The notes under the pieces were generated by a model. That model did not search any database. It was not told the origin of the DNA and worked only from the letters and a program-made list of their open reading frames with translations. Source: Scytonema sp. RU_4_4 (GTDB lineage: Bacteria > Cyanobacteriota > Cyanobacteriia > Cyanobacteriales > Nostocaceae). From it: DNA of 61,387 nucleotides. Positions 14,688 to 23,355 of the stretch are shown piece after piece (positions within the stretch are counted from its first letter, which is position 1; each line of letters begins with the position of its first letter). Both the position numbers and the translations under genes were made by a program. The stretch covers positions 1 through 61,387 of the forward strand of contig JAAUSC010000009.1 of assembly GCA_012031965.1 (NCBI GenBank), given 5' to 3'.

Positions 14688-15686
14688 GTCTAACTGCGTT
14701 CGCCAGCCATCTGATTTTCTGATTGTATGTACAGCTTGTTCTATCAACCAGAATCCATAATCAGGATAAAAGTCTGCTAGTTGTACCACATTACCAACTC
14801 TAAGCAAATAGTGACCTTCACAAGATATTGACATTCTATTCCAGTTTCTATTACTCTCCTTAATTTGTCCGTAACCTCTACGACTTGCTGAGTCAAAATT
14901 GTTGTAATAGCCTTCAGATGATAAGTTAATCGTGTTGTTGGTTAATGCTCCATCATCAGCGGTCGCTGTGTACACCCCCGTAGCTGCTGAACCGTTGTTG
15001 TTGTAACTCACTTGAACATTTTTGAAATTGCCTGATGTTGTCTTGCGTGACTGCGGTACTACATCGTTACAGACATCAGATTTTGTGAGGACTCTAGCCG
15101 CTGGTTGAGACTCTAAAATACTAATATCTCTGAAAATCAATTGTCCTAAGTAAAGATTGAAGAAATAGCCATATTTCCTAGCAAGTAATGCAAGCATCTC
15201 GGCTCGACTTTCTGCTTTTTCCACTTTAGGGTCAGTCACATTAGTGCTAGTGCCTGCTATTGCACCTGATATTGTATTTAAATCTGGAAGAGACAAGCCA
15301 AATACACTTGATTGTGTTTCTACAATTGCTCTAATACTTGCGTTGGTGTAACTAATTGGAATTCTATTACCTAGATTGTAGTCAAAAGCGTTCGCTCCTA
15401 TGGAAAGCAAAGGATAGTCATATCTACGTACAGTATCATCGACTCGCATTGTGCCTGTGTTGACTAGATTTGCTGCTGGGTCATCAGCATACTTAAACTT
15501 GATTTCCAGATAGTCTCCTATAGTGGGTTTAATAGACGCGCTATCAGCTAAGTCAAACTCAAAATGGCTTGCAGCAGCACCCCAGATTTCTGTATAGCTA
15601 AAGTTGCTTATGTGAGCGCCTATGGATACTGTCGCGGTCGCGGCATTGATGACAACACTAGAAAAGATTGGCTTTTTAACAGGCAT
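14667..15686 (-). CDS. gpD-like baseplate hub protein
   Basis: 339 residues from the ATG at 15684-15686 (MPVKKPIFSSVVINAATAT). An upstream in-frame ATG at 15791 would add residues encoded by the edge of the TnpB insertion. The order is a beta-rich first domain, then IGDYLEIKFKYADDPA, then a middle region (SRAEMLALLARKYGYFFNLYLGQLIFRD) and a C-terminal strand-rich part ending QAVHTIRKSDGWRTQLDL. This is the pattern of phage late control protein D and XkdQ-like hub proteins, which sit at the centre of contractile-tail baseplates. Its position after tape measure and gpU-like genes fits. The usual spike and wedge genes do not follow it. Confidence 0.65.
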   Translation of the reverse strand: MPVKKPIFSSVVINAATATVSIGAHISNFSYTEIWGAAASHFEFDLADSASIKPTIGDYLEIKFKYADDPAANLVNTGTMRVDDTVRRYDYPLLSIGANAFDYNLGNRIPISYTNASIRAIVETQSSVFGLSLPDLNTISGAIAGTSTNVTDPKVEKAESRAEMLALLARKYGYFFNLYLGQLIFRDISILESQPAARVLTKSDVCNDVVPQSRKTTSGNFKNVQVSYNNNGSAATGVYTATADDGALTNNTINLSSEGYYNNFDSASRRGYGQIKESNRNWNRMSISCEGHYLLRVGNVVQLADFYPDYGFWLIEQAVHTIRKSDGWRTQLDLRYISL

Positions 15687-15689
15687 ATT

Positions 15690-17300
15690 TACGATGATTA
15701 ACGCGGGATGTTGAAAGCCCTCTCTTTTTAAAGGAGGGATGAAAACGGACACGCCAGGTGCTACAAGTCGGCAGAGCGTTTCCCTTCGCACTGACTCAAC
15801 TTTAGTTGCCGTCTACTCTAATCAATCTTTCTAAGTACTCGCTTACACTTATACCTATTTCTTTGGCTTTAATAACGGCAATCTCCCACGCGGTGTCTGT
15901 TAGCATGATGCCGCGTTGCTTTTTAGTTTCTTCATAAAGTACTGGAACATTCTTTATTCTCTTTTTTCCTTTTCCTGTTGACATAATTAGAACATATAAT
16001 TAAACTAATAGTAGATTATCAAAGACATAGATGTTAGTCAAGCGTGTTAGTTATTGAGTACAAGACAAAAGGTAATCAAGCACAATATCAAGCAATTGAA
16101 GAAGCCATTAAGACAACTCAATTCATAAGAAATAAATGTCTTAAATATTGGATAGACTCTTCTAGAGAAGACAATATCAACAATGCTGCCATCAGTCGAT
16201 ACTCAACAGTACTACGCGCTGACTTTCCCTTTGTTGCTGCACTAAATTCAATGGCGGTTCAAGCTGCCGCTGAAAGAGCATGGCTTGCAATTTCACGGTT
16301 TTACGATAACTGCAAAAACAAGAAATCTGGGAAGAAAGGATACCCGCGCTTTCAGCATGACAATAGGTCTGTGGAATACAAGACATCAGGATGGGCGCTA
16401 CATCCAACAAAACGACGCATCCGATTCACCGACAAAAAAGGTATTGGTGAAGTCAAGCTACTGGGCACATGGGATATTCACACTTATCCCGTTAAGTCCA
16501 TCAAGCGAGTTAGGATCGTACGTCGCGCGGACGGGTACTATGTCCAATTCTGCGTTGATGTGGAATGCAAGGAAACAGTTCCATTTACAGGTCAAGAAAT
16601 TGGCTTAGATATGGGCTTAGAACATTTCTACACCGACTCAAACGGACATCACGAACCAAACCCTAGATTTCTGCGTAAAGCCGAGAAACAAGTCAAGCAC
16701 TGTCAACGCAAAATCTATAAGAAACAGAAAGGCAAGAACGGCAGAAAGAAGGCACGAAACCGATACGCACGTAAGCACCTCAAGATAAGTAGGCAACGTA
16801 CCGAACACGCCAAATCAAGGGCGCGTCACGTCATGCAATCTAACGATTTATGCGTCTATGAAAACTTGCAGGTTAAGAATATGGTGCGTAACCACCATTT
16901 AGCAAAAAGTATTAATGATGCTGGATGGAGACAGTTTCGGAGCTATTTAGAGTACTTTGCCCAAAAGTATGGGAAAGTGGCACTAGCTGTAGAACCTCAC
17001 TATACCTCTCAGCAGTGCCCGGATTGCGGCACAATGGTTAAGAAGTCGCTATCAACTAGGACGCACACTTGCAAGTGCGGATGTGTTTTGCAACGCGACT
17101 ATGCCGCAGCCATTAACATACTTCAAAAAGGCAAGGAAAAGATTGCTACCTCAGGGCATGGGGGAAGCAAGGTTTCTTCTAAGAAGAAATCAAGAAACGC
17201 TAGGGGAGTTGGAACCGCTACTCTTTCTGGGGTAACCCTGACTGAGCAAGTTCTGACGATGAGCCTAGAATCTCCGTGTATGCGCGACCGGAGAGTGTCA
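15690..17300 (+). mobile_element. IS200/IS605-type element carrying only tnpB
   Basis: A plus-strand tnpB and a small opposite-strand gene sit between the minus-strand gpU-like and gpD-like tail genes. The edge near 15710-15735 (CCCTCTCTTTTTAAAGGAGGG) can fold, as IS605 ends do. No Y1 transposase (tnpA) is present, so movement would need one in trans. Exact ends are not determined. Confidence 0.6.
15802..15984 (-). CDS. Small RHH-like protein next to tnpB
   Basis: A 60-residue protein. VPVLYEETKKQRGIMLTDT, then AWEIAVIKAKEIGISVSEYL, has the strand-helix-turn-helix pattern of Arc/MetJ-like proteins. Small genes of this kind are common beside tnpB in cyanobacteria (recalled, not checked). It is divergent from tnpB, with the starts about 60 bp apart, so it may repress tnpB. 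It probably belongs to the mobile element and not to the tail module. Confidence 0.6.
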   Translation of the reverse strand: MSTGKGKKRIKNVPVLYEETKKQRGIMLTDTAWEIAVIKAKEIGISVSEYLERLIRVDGN

Positions 17301-17315
17301 AACGGGATTAGCTAG
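16044..17315 (+). CDS. tnpB: TnpB RNA-guided nuclease of an IS605-type element
   Basis: 423 residues from a GTG start giving MLVIEYKTKG, the usual TnpB N-terminus. The RuvC-like triad is present: Asp189 (GLDMGLEHF), Glu273 (VYENLQV) and Asp352 (LQRDYAAAINIL). A zinc finger lies between them (CPDCG and CKCGC). TnpB uses an RNA made from the element's right end to cut DNA beside a short motif and keeps the element in place. The enzyme looks intact. Its 3' end overlaps by 18 bp the end of the gpU-like gene on the other strand. Confidence 0.9.
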   Translation: MLVIEYKTKGNQAQYQAIEEAIKTTQFIRNKCLKYWIDSSREDNINNAAISRYSTVLRADFPFVAALNSMAVQAAAERAWLAISRFYDNCKNKKSGKKGYPRFQHDNRSVEYKTSGWALHPTKRRIRFTDKKGIGEVKLLGTWDIHTYPVKSIKRVRIVRRADGYYVQFCVDVECKETVPFTGQEIGLDMGLEHFYTDSNGHHEPNPRFLRKAEKQVKHCQRKIYKKQKGKNGRKKARNRYARKHLKISRQRTEHAKSRARHVMQSNDLCVYENLQVKNMVRNHHLAKSINDAGWRQFRSYLEYFAQKYGKVALAVEPHYTSQQCPDCGTMVKKSLSTRTHTCKCGCVLQRDYAAAINILQKGKEKIATSGHGGSKVSSKKKSRNARGVGTATLSGVTLTEQVLTMSLESPCMRDRRVSNGIS

Positions 17316-17692
17316 AAATATTACTTTGGCATCTATTTTGATAGGTTTGCCTGTACCTGCTGTCTGCAAAACAGTCCAGTTTATTTTTTTAACTAAGTAA
17401 TTGCCCAAGTTGACACCGTTGAGTGTTAATGCTTTAGGGGTTGTGCTTCCTATCTCGGCTCTCAACAAGTCAAGTTTGTCCTTGGCTGAAGTGTTATAAC
17501 TTAAGCCTGTAAACCTGAGTCAAATCTTAAAGTCAAAGCAAGTTCATAAAGAGGGTCACCCAACTTGTGCAAGCGAGGATAGCCACTTATAACTGGCACT
17601 TGTATGTATTCGGCATACTCTTCATATTCTGTATTCATGATTTCAGGAACTATAAATGTGATGCTCCCGAAACTCCCAGCCACTAGTGACAT
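17298..17692 (-). pseudogene. gpU-like tail protein with a -1 frame change
   Basis: Frame 0 from the ATG at 17692 gives 63 residues (YPRLHKLGDPLYELALTLRF) and stops at 17501. The -1 frame is open from about 17519 to TGA at 17298 and reads FTGLSYNTSAKDKLDLLRAE, then LTLNGVNLGNYLVKKINW and a closing strand. Together they make about 130 residues resembling the gpU/LysM-adjacent tail proteins found between tape measure and hub genes. The switch lies between 17504 and 17519. The sequence AGATTT-ACAGGC appears to be interrupted there by 11 bases, which would explain the shift. Either a mutation or recoding is possible. Confidence 0.65.
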
Positions 17693-17702
17693 GAACTCAC
17701 CT

Positions 17703-17726
17703 CGTTAGAGAAAGATTTCTTTAACT
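17703..17726. repeat. 24-bp palindrome, copy l
   Basis: The arms are CGTTAGAGAAA and TTTCTTTAACT around centre GA. It overlaps the last two bases of the tape-measure stop and ends 11 bp before the gpU-like start. Confidence 0.85.
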
Positions 17727-20052
17727 AAAAAACTGTGCGAGATTGTCTGCTATTTGCTTGCTGAAGCATCAATATAAATTCTCTCGCATAAGGTCTAAGA
17801 GTTTCTATCAATTTCTTTGCATCGTCGTTTGTAGCCGTTCCTGTCAATGTAATCTGTGGCTGAAAATTAGCGGTGATTGTTGTTGAGCCACCGCTTACGG
17901 GCATTGCTGGCGCTCGCGTCACAGCCATAGCTGAGTTAGCTGAATTTGCAACATTAGAAGCGGCTGATTCTACAGTACGAATATTGCTATTCATGCCATA
18001 AGCAAAAGTTGCTGGTAAAGCGCTACCGGATGCAGTTAAGTCAGATAAAGCGCCTAATTTTGCATCAGAACTAGGAAGATAAGAGCGGACTTTGTTGACA
18101 ACTTCTTGAATAGCGTTAAAAGGTGCGCTCGCTGCATCTCTAATACCTTGTGCAAAGCTATTCATCATTCCTGTACCTGCACTTTTTAAGGAATTAACGA
18201 TTGTAGATCCAAAACTTGCAGCAGCTTGAGAAATCTGACTAAGAGCACTTTTAACAGCGCTAATAGCTGAGGACATAGCGTTAGAAATAGCGCCAGGTAA
18301 TTGCTTAAAAGCGTTCACTATTGCATCAATACCTTGAGACACAATGCTAGGAACTTGCTTTATCATGTTACCGATAGTGTTGGTAACACTTGTCATTGCA
18401 GAAGTAACTGTACTGCTGATTTTCTGACCAGCATTAACAATGCCTGTGATGATTTTGCCAATGACAGCAATAATGGACGCGGGTAATGTTGCGATCGCCC
18501 CGACTATGTAACCAGTTACGTAAGCAATTGTATTAGGCAACTGTTTGATGAAGTTGATAGTGTTGTCAATTCCTCCTTTGACTGCGTTCGCTATCCCGTT
18601 CCAGATAGCGCTCGCCTGAGATTTTAACCAATCCCAGTTTTGATAAATAGCAACACCAGCAGCAACGACCGCCGCGACAACCGCTGCTATAGCAACACCA
18701 ATCAACACGGGACCAGAAGCAACAACAGCAACAACACCAGTGATAGCAGTACCAATTCCTGCAATCATGGGCGAAATTACGCCTATAGCAGTACCAATAG
18801 CCCCTACTGCTGAGACAACGCTACCCACTGCAACTAGGACAGGACCAATTGCTGCTACAAGCGCTAAGAATGCTACACCAAGTTGCATAATCTTAGGATT
18901 AGCTTCTGCAAACTTACCAAACTGGTCAATCAAAGGCGTGACTGCTGTCAGCAACGACGCGACCGCAGGTAAAATAGCAGCACCAATTGTGATACCTATT
19001 GAGTAAAGCTTGGACTGCACAATTCCAGCTTGATAGGCAGTTGTTTTCTGCGTTTCCGCCCATTCTCTTTGTGCTTTCGCGGCTGCGGCGCTGGTATCAC
19101 CTGCCTTTTGAAAAGCTTGAGCAAGTAAGTCTGTACGGTCAATAGTTACACCGATTGTGTCATTGTAGTTATTGCCGTAAAAGGATGCGATCGCGAGCGC
19201 CTTGCTGCTACCTTGCAACTGATTAAATCTGTTGTTCAGTTCTAGGATTGCGCCGCTCATGCCTTTTTGCTGGATGATTTGAGCTAGTTGTTGATAGCTC
19301 AGTCCTACTTGCTGCAACACGGCGTTATGCTCTTTGCTTTTGCCTGTGGAGGCTGTGAAAATAGCATTGACCTGAGCCTTGATTGAGTTGGACGCTACAG
19401 AAGCCTCTACGCCTAAACGTCCATAAGTTGCAGCGAGCGCTGTTATCTCACCTGCACTCATCTTTGCTGCTGATGCGGTCGCACCACTAGCAGCCACAAT
19501 CTTGAGTATTTCTGACTCCTTACCGCCTATCTCGTCACCCAGATAATTGATTTTTGCTGCAAAGTTTTCTATTTCTTTGGAAGACATATTGTAGACAGAA
19601 GAGACTTTACCAAATGCCTCTGCTGTCTCTTTAGCAGGTAGGTCTAGTAAGACAGAAGCTTTAGCAACTGTTTGAGATATGCCTAGAATTGCTTCCTTAC
19701 CCGTCACACCCGCCTTTGCTACCTCTTCTGCTATCTCTCCAAACTGCGGTGGTAACAAACCAAACTGGGCTGACAAACTCTTGATATCACTTTCTAAACC
19801 TTTGACACCTGTAGCGCGTGAAATGCCGCTCATCTGCTTTTCAAAGTCCATTGCTGACTTTGTAGCAAGCCCTAATCCTGCAACAATAGGCGCTGTCAAT
19901 CCAACCGTCATCTGTTGACCTATGCCTGTCATGCTTGCGCCTATGGCTTTTAACTTGCCTCCCATTGCATCGGCTGCATCACCTACCTTTCCTAGTCCTG
20001 CGACCGCGTTTGTAACATCTGACAGGACTTGAATTATGACTTTAGCTACCAT
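17725..20052 (-). CDS. Tail tape-measure protein
   Basis: A 775-residue protein. The N-terminus (VIIQVLSDVTNAVAGLGKV, then ASMTGIGQQMTVGLTAPIV) and the region SRATGVKGLESDIKSLSAQ are the TP901/P2 tape-measure signature. A long hydrophobic stretch of several predicted membrane helices lies at about residues 350-470, and the C-terminal part is helical and Ala/Ser rich. Tape measures set tail length and may enter the host membrane on injection. 775 residues implies a tail of roughly 110-120 nm by the usual 1.5 Å per residue rule. A GAGG ribosome binding site overlaps the end of palindrome copy m. Confidence 0.9.
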   Translation of the reverse strand: MVAKVIIQVLSDVTNAVAGLGKVGDAADAMGGKLKAIGASMTGIGQQMTVGLTAPIVAGLGLATKSAMDFEKQMSGISRATGVKGLESDIKSLSAQFGLLPPQFGEIAEEVAKAGVTGKEAILGISQTVAKASVLLDLPAKETAEAFGKVSSVYNMSSKEIENFAAKINYLGDEIGGKESEILKIVAASGATASAAKMSAGEITALAATYGRLGVEASVASNSIKAQVNAIFTASTGKSKEHNAVLQQVGLSYQQLAQIIQQKGMSGAILELNNRFNQLQGSSKALAIASFYGNNYNDTIGVTIDRTDLLAQAFQKAGDTSAAAAKAQREWAETQKTTAYQAGIVQSKLYSIGITIGAAILPAVASLLTAVTPLIDQFGKFAEANPKIMQLGVAFLALVAAIGPVLVAVGSVVSAVGAIGTAIGVISPMIAGIGTAITGVVAVVASGPVLIGVAIAAVVAAVVAAGVAIYQNWDWLKSQASAIWNGIANAVKGGIDNTINFIKQLPNTIAYVTGYIVGAIATLPASIIAVIGKIITGIVNAGQKISSTVTSAMTSVTNTIGNMIKQVPSIVSQGIDAIVNAFKQLPGAISNAMSSAISAVKSALSQISQAAASFGSTIVNSLKSAGTGMMNSFAQGIRDAASAPFNAIQEVVNKVRSYLPSSDAKLGALSDLTASGSALPATFAYGMNSNIRTVESAASNVANSANSAMAVTRAPAMPVSGGSTTITANFQPQITLTGTATNDDAKKLIETLRPYAREFILMLQQANSRQSRTVF

Positions 20053-20059
20053 AAGCCCT

Positions 20060-20083
20060 CGTTAAGGAAATCTTTCGTTAGCG
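20060..20083. repeat. 24-bp palindrome, copy m
   Basis: The arms are CGTTAAGGAAA and TTTCGTTAGCG around centre TC. It sits between the tape-measure start and the iteron array. Confidence 0.85.
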
Positions 20084-20164
20084 CCCACCCTTGGGTCATC
20101 CACCCTTGGGTCATCCAGGGGTGGATTGTCCAAGCATGGATAGCACCCCCCACATAAGAATACA
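20073..20164 (-). repeat. Second iteron locus with 22-bp block (origin-like)
   Basis: On the minus strand, 15-bp units begin at 20132, 20117, 20102 and 20087; two are TGGATGACCCAAGGG, close to TGGATTACCCAAGGA in the replication gene. The 22-bp block at 20143-20164 repeats 6188-6209 exactly. AT-rich DNA follows at 20165-20210. This is probably a second binding site for the initiator. Confidence 0.8.
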
Positions 20165-20583
20165 CACTTCGATAAAAAAAACGTAAGAAAACAAAACGAA
20201 GAAACACACAATGCAAAAGCGCTGTCGCGCTGACTGAGTATTTATACTTTGTCTTTTAATTTTGTCAAAAGGTTTTGAAAAACGACCATATTGACCGATG
20301 CTACCAGTTGTTGACCGAGCGCTGTTCACGACACCTCTAAAAAACATATTGACTCGCAGCGCTCAGTCACCGCTTCGCTACAACTGGTTTAGAAGAACGA
20401 ATATGGATGATATTTTTTGTCAATGCGTAAGTCCTAATTACTTGTTTTGACAACAAATTGATTTATCAAGGTCACTATTCCGCGTCTCGAAATTCAATTC
20501 TCAATCAAATATCCTTTGATTTGCCTCTATAAGAGTCACTAAGCCGGATTGACACAGCTTGTAATGTTCCATCATTTCAACAA
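20165..20583. other. Non-coding AT-rich region beside the second iteron array
   Basis: No convincing gene is present. It has A-runs next to the iterons that could serve as a DNA unwinding element, then ordinary intergenic sequence. A minus-strand frame here (20111-20347) reads mainly as iteron translation and is not believed. Confidence 0.45.
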
Positions 20584-20620
20584 AAACACCGCCCTTAAAG
20601 CTTAAAAAAAGGCGATGTTT
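20584..20620. terminator. Possible bidirectional terminator
   Basis: ACACCGCC and GGCGATGT flank a TTAAAGCTTAAAAAAA loop. An imperfect stem with A/T runs could terminate the tail chaperone transcript. Confidence 0.4.
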
Positions 20621-20648
20621 ATCATGTCGTCTTGAGAGCAGGTTTTGT

Positions 20649-20672
20649 CGCTAGAGAAATCTTTCTATAACG
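20649..20672. repeat. 24-bp palindrome, copy n
   Basis: The arms are CGCTAGAGAAA and TTTCTATAACG around centre TC. It contains the stop codon of the downstream chaperone frame (20665). Confidence 0.85.
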
Positions 20673-20796
20673 TTGAGCGTTCACGGCGCTCAATTTCTTC
20701 TTTCTCTCGATTCATTTCGGCTATGATTTCAGTCAACCAACTATCAAGCTGTTCTAGAGATTTAAAGTAGTTAAAGTCTGCGAGTGACCAACCCAT
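20665..20796 (-). CDS. Tail assembly chaperone, downstream (gpT/E'-like) frame
   Basis: From the ATG at 20794-20796 this encodes 43 residues (MGWSLADFNYFKSLEQLDSW, then a Glu/Arg-rich tail). The same frame is open upstream to 20859, past the stop of the 20835-21485 gene, and is -1 relative to it. Contractile and lambda-like phages make a second chaperone by -1 frameshifting at this place, and the MGWS plus acidic-basic helix resembles such extensions. The shift would have to occur between 20838 and 20859 (codons GAC CAG GTA AAG CAA CAA). No classic slippery heptamer is obvious, so separate initiation is possible. Confidence 0.55.
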   Translation of the reverse strand: MGWSLADFNYFKSLEQLDSWLTEIIAEMNREKEEIERRERSTL

Positions 20797-20834
20797 GTAA
20801 CGACAGACCCTTAAAATTGTTAAACGGCTTGGTA

Positions 20835-21485
20835 TTAGTTGACTTGTTGCTTTACCTGGTCAAAAATGACTTTCCCTGCTGCAAGCCCGATACCGCCTTC
20901 TGATTCAGTTCTGATAAACATTTCTTCTGTTAAGCGCTCACCGTTGACTCTGTAATATTTCTTAGCTAGATTTTTATAAGCCTGAGCGGGACTAATCTGA
21001 ATGTCTTTGTAGAAGTCATCACATGCCTCCCAAGGGATATTTAGGAATGTAAACTCGCGATCGCCTATTTTGAAGTGTTTCGAGTCAGTATAGTCAATGG
21101 GGTTGCTGTCTTCTGAGTCCAGCAATTCTATCTCGGCTTGCATTGTGACTAGTGGTGCTAGAAGCCGATTAGCTTCTCTCATTGTCAGCTGCAAGCTGTT
21201 GAGTTTGATAGCGTCTAAGGGTTCGCCGTTGAGATAGTAGCATTGCTCAAATAGCCATTGTTGAGCCAGTTTTGCGCCGACTGCACGACCAGCTGCTGCG
21301 TTACTCATTTCTGGCGGTACGACTTTTTCATTAAATAGGAAATACGTCCATGCAGATATGGGCTTAAGTTCAAAAGTGTAAATATCTCTCAGTACTACAG
21401 TTGCAATTGTGGGTGGTGCTGAATTTTGCAGTGCGTCCGCTTCAGGATTAAGTTGAGGAGGTTCAATCACTTGAATTTTTGACAT
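20835..21485 (-). CDS. Tail assembly chaperone (gpG/gpE-like)
   Basis: A 216-residue protein between the tail tube and tape-measure genes, where all tailed phages keep their tail assembly chaperones. It begins MSKIQVIEPPQLNPEADALQ, has helical stretches with LQLTMREANRLLAPLVTMQ, and ends GKVIFDQVKQQVN. Chaperones bind the tape measure before tube polymerisation. It starts 1 bp from the stop of the tube gene. It is somewhat longer than many P2 gpE proteins. Family assignment rests on position and on the overlapping -1 frame behind it. Confidence 0.6.
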   Translation of the reverse strand: MSKIQVIEPPQLNPEADALQNSAPPTIATVVLRDIYTFELKPISAWTYFLFNEKVVPPEMSNAAAGRAVGAKLAQQWLFEQCYYLNGEPLDAIKLNSLQLTMREANRLLAPLVTMQAEIELLDSEDSNPIDYTDSKHFKIGDREFTFLNIPWEACDDFYKDIQISPAQAYKNLAKKYYRVNGERLTEEMFIRTESEGGIGLAAGKVIFDQVKQQVN

Positions 21486-21486
21486 A

Positions 21487-22020
21487 TTACATACCTAATG
21501 CTGTTTTTCTTGCTGCCCAAAGATTTGTGCCTTTCCAGTTCCAAAGCATATTATCAGGATCATACTCAAAAGTTTTGCCTTTCCATACGTCTTGATAGTA
21601 ATTGACCCCTAAAACTATTTCGTTTTCGGCTGTTTCATTTTTGAACTGCCAACCGATTGGATATTTAAGTATTATTCCTCTAAGAGTTGCTGCAAAAGTC
21701 GCAATATCGCAAGCATCCCTTTTGTTTTCTGCCACGGCGCTAAGAGTAAAAGTCACGTTAGAGCACACGCTTTCCATGCAAGCATCTCTAAGAGCATCCG
21801 TGATACCCATTAACTTGATGGTTGCTTTCATAGCGTTGAAATCACCTTGATAGCTAATTGCACCTGCCGCGCCTGGTCTGCGATCGTCGTCCGCCTCACG
21901 CTCTAAACCATCTATAGTAAATTCTGATGCTGCACCTGTAAAGGTTGCAGGGGTCGCGCCACCTCCTACCATAGAAACAGCCCACTGACCCTTAATTTTG
22001 TACTCAGTTGGTAATGGCAT
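21487..22020 (-). CDS. Tail tube protein
   Basis: A 177-residue protein directly downstream of the sheath gene. The sequence is beta-rich, with PTEYKIKGQWAVSMVGGGAT, FTIDGLEREADDDRRPGAAG and DFNAMKATIKLMGITDALRD, which fit the tube-protein beta-sandwich of contractile tails. Tube subunits form hexameric rings around the tape measure. The gap to the sheath gene is 4 bp. The assignment is by order (sheath, tube, chaperone, tape) and fold pattern. Confidence 0.7.
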   Translation of the reverse strand: MPLPTEYKIKGQWAVSMVGGGATPATFTGAASEFTIDGLEREADDDRRPGAAGAISYQGDFNAMKATIKLMGITDALRDACMESVCSNVTFTLSAVAENKRDACDIATFAATLRGIILKYPIGWQFKNETAENEIVLGVNYYQDVWKGKTFEYDPDNMLWNWKGTNLWAARKTALGM

Positions 22021-22024
22021 TTCT

Positions 22025-23146
22025 TTATACTCCTATTGTTAGACCAATCTGAATTAATCCAACAGGCAAAATAGAATGAGCTTCTAATTGGTATTTAAGT
22101 TTTCCTGCGTTTAAATCGCTGTCTGCTTCGTTCCATGTTGCTTTTCCTGACTCAATCTCACCTTGAGCCGTCATTTCATAGAACATGGCGTTGAATGAAG
22201 CTTGAGCAAGTAAGGCGGTTGTCACAGTTGCAGGTTGGTCAATAAACTTGCGAGCGCGTTCTATCGCTCTCTGCATAATTGCATCTTCCAATCTGACAAC
22301 AGTGATGTAGCTTCTATCACTCATCGCTGAAGGATATAAAGCATTTCTATCACCCCAAGTTTTGTAGTTATTACCATCAACAATAATGGTCACTACACCC
22401 TTGGCGTTCAATTTAGCTGTATCAGAATTTTCATCTGTCAACGACATTGAAAGAGTAATGCTAGGCTCTAACACGCCGAGCAACGTCAAGCTTGATGTTG
22501 ACTTACCATAGCTACCATCTTTGGCGACAGACCCAGCAATATGAACGCTTAATGGTTCAAAGATGGTAGGGGCGCTCGCTCTTTTCAATGATGGATAAGC
22601 AATTATCAAGCGCTCACTCTTTTTACCTATGCCTGTTGCAGTGTCACGCGCTGTGAGAACCGCTGCAACTGTATCGCCGTCTGTGGCGTCTAAGATTCCA
22701 TAGCTTCTGACAGCATTAATCACAGAATCGAGAGCAACTGCAACAGCATCACTATTAAAACCAGGAACCAGCACAAAAGCAGGATAAACATTAAATTTTG
22801 AGGGGATATCTTTCACTAGATACAAACCTGTGCGAGCGCCTGCTGTGTCTGCTCCTATCAAGTTTGTCTCGTTCGTGGCAGGTGTCGCGCTGTATGTTGT
22901 ACGGATAACGTAGATATTGTTACAGCCATATCTCAGCAAAACCTCTAGACTTCTGGGTATTGTATCCCCTGCGGTGTGCGTTCCAAATTTAGCGATCGCA
23001 TCTGCCGTACTCGTGACTTTTGTGATTGTGTTCACTGCTGCGATCGCACCCTGAGCAGTCCCTACAATCACAATAGGTAATGCTGAACCAGTCAGCAATG
23101 GTGCAGTCGTGCCGCTGTAAATTTCTATTCCTCTAACTAAAGCCAT
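22025..23146 (-). CDS. Contractile tail sheath protein
   Basis: A 373-residue protein. The N-terminus (LVRGIEIYSGTTAPLLTGSA, then PIVIVGTAQGA) and LLRYGCNNIYVIRTTYSA are typical of sheath proteins. The C-terminal third (RNALYPSAMSDRSYITVVRL, then ERARKFIDQPATVTTALLAQ, then GLIQIGLTIGV) has the conserved sheath domain with its closing strand. The sheath contracts to drive the tube into the host, so the virion would be a myovirus. It is short compared with P2 or T4 sheaths but complete at both ends. Confidence 0.85.
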   Translation of the reverse strand: MALVRGIEIYSGTTAPLLTGSALPIVIVGTAQGAIAAVNTITKVTSTADAIAKFGTHTAGDTIPRSLEVLLRYGCNNIYVIRTTYSATPATNETNLIGADTAGARTGLYLVKDIPSKFNVYPAFVLVPGFNSDAVAVALDSVINAVRSYGILDATDGDTVAAVLTARDTATGIGKKSERLIIAYPSLKRASAPTIFEPLSVHIAGSVAKDGSYGKSTSSLTLLGVLEPSITLSMSLTDENSDTAKLNAKGVVTIIVDGNNYKTWGDRNALYPSAMSDRSYITVVRLEDAIMQRAIERARKFIDQPATVTTALLAQASFNAMFYEMTAQGEIESGKATWNEADSDLNAGKLKYQLEAHSILPVGLIQIGLTIGV

Positions 23147-23151
23147 TTTCT

Positions 23152-23355
23152 CTATTCCTCAGTGACTTGAGCGCGTTTCTTGGTTGTTTTTGACTGAGGT
23201 TCTTCTATGCGTTCAGCCCAACCACGTGTTAAAGCATTGAGAAAGTACTCTGAGTCGTCAGGCACGTCATAAGTCTCGCCAAGCAACGGTTGTATAGCCT
23301 CTCCCTCTCTTATCGTTACTACAGAAAGTGTCTCTACAAGCCATTTGATTTTCAT
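23152..23355 (-). CDS. Small protein upstream of the sheath gene (DUF2635-like)
   Basis: A 67-residue protein ending in a basic tail (SKTTKKRAQVTEE). Mu-like contractile phages often have a small gene just before the sheath gene, and length and place match, although similarity is only general (LLGETYDVPDDSEYFLNAL). Its ATG overlaps the stop of the tail terminator gene by 4 bp and it ends 5 bp before the sheath start. No function is known. Confidence 0.5.
   Translation of the reverse strand: MKIKWLVETLSVVTIREGEAIQPLLGETYDVPDDSEYFLNALTRGWAERIEEPQSKTTKKRAQVTEE

Noticed and set aside
20111-20347. Minus-strand frame of 78 codons
   Set aside because: It translates the iterons and flanking AT-rich DNA; the sequence is not protein-like and no ribosome binding site is present.
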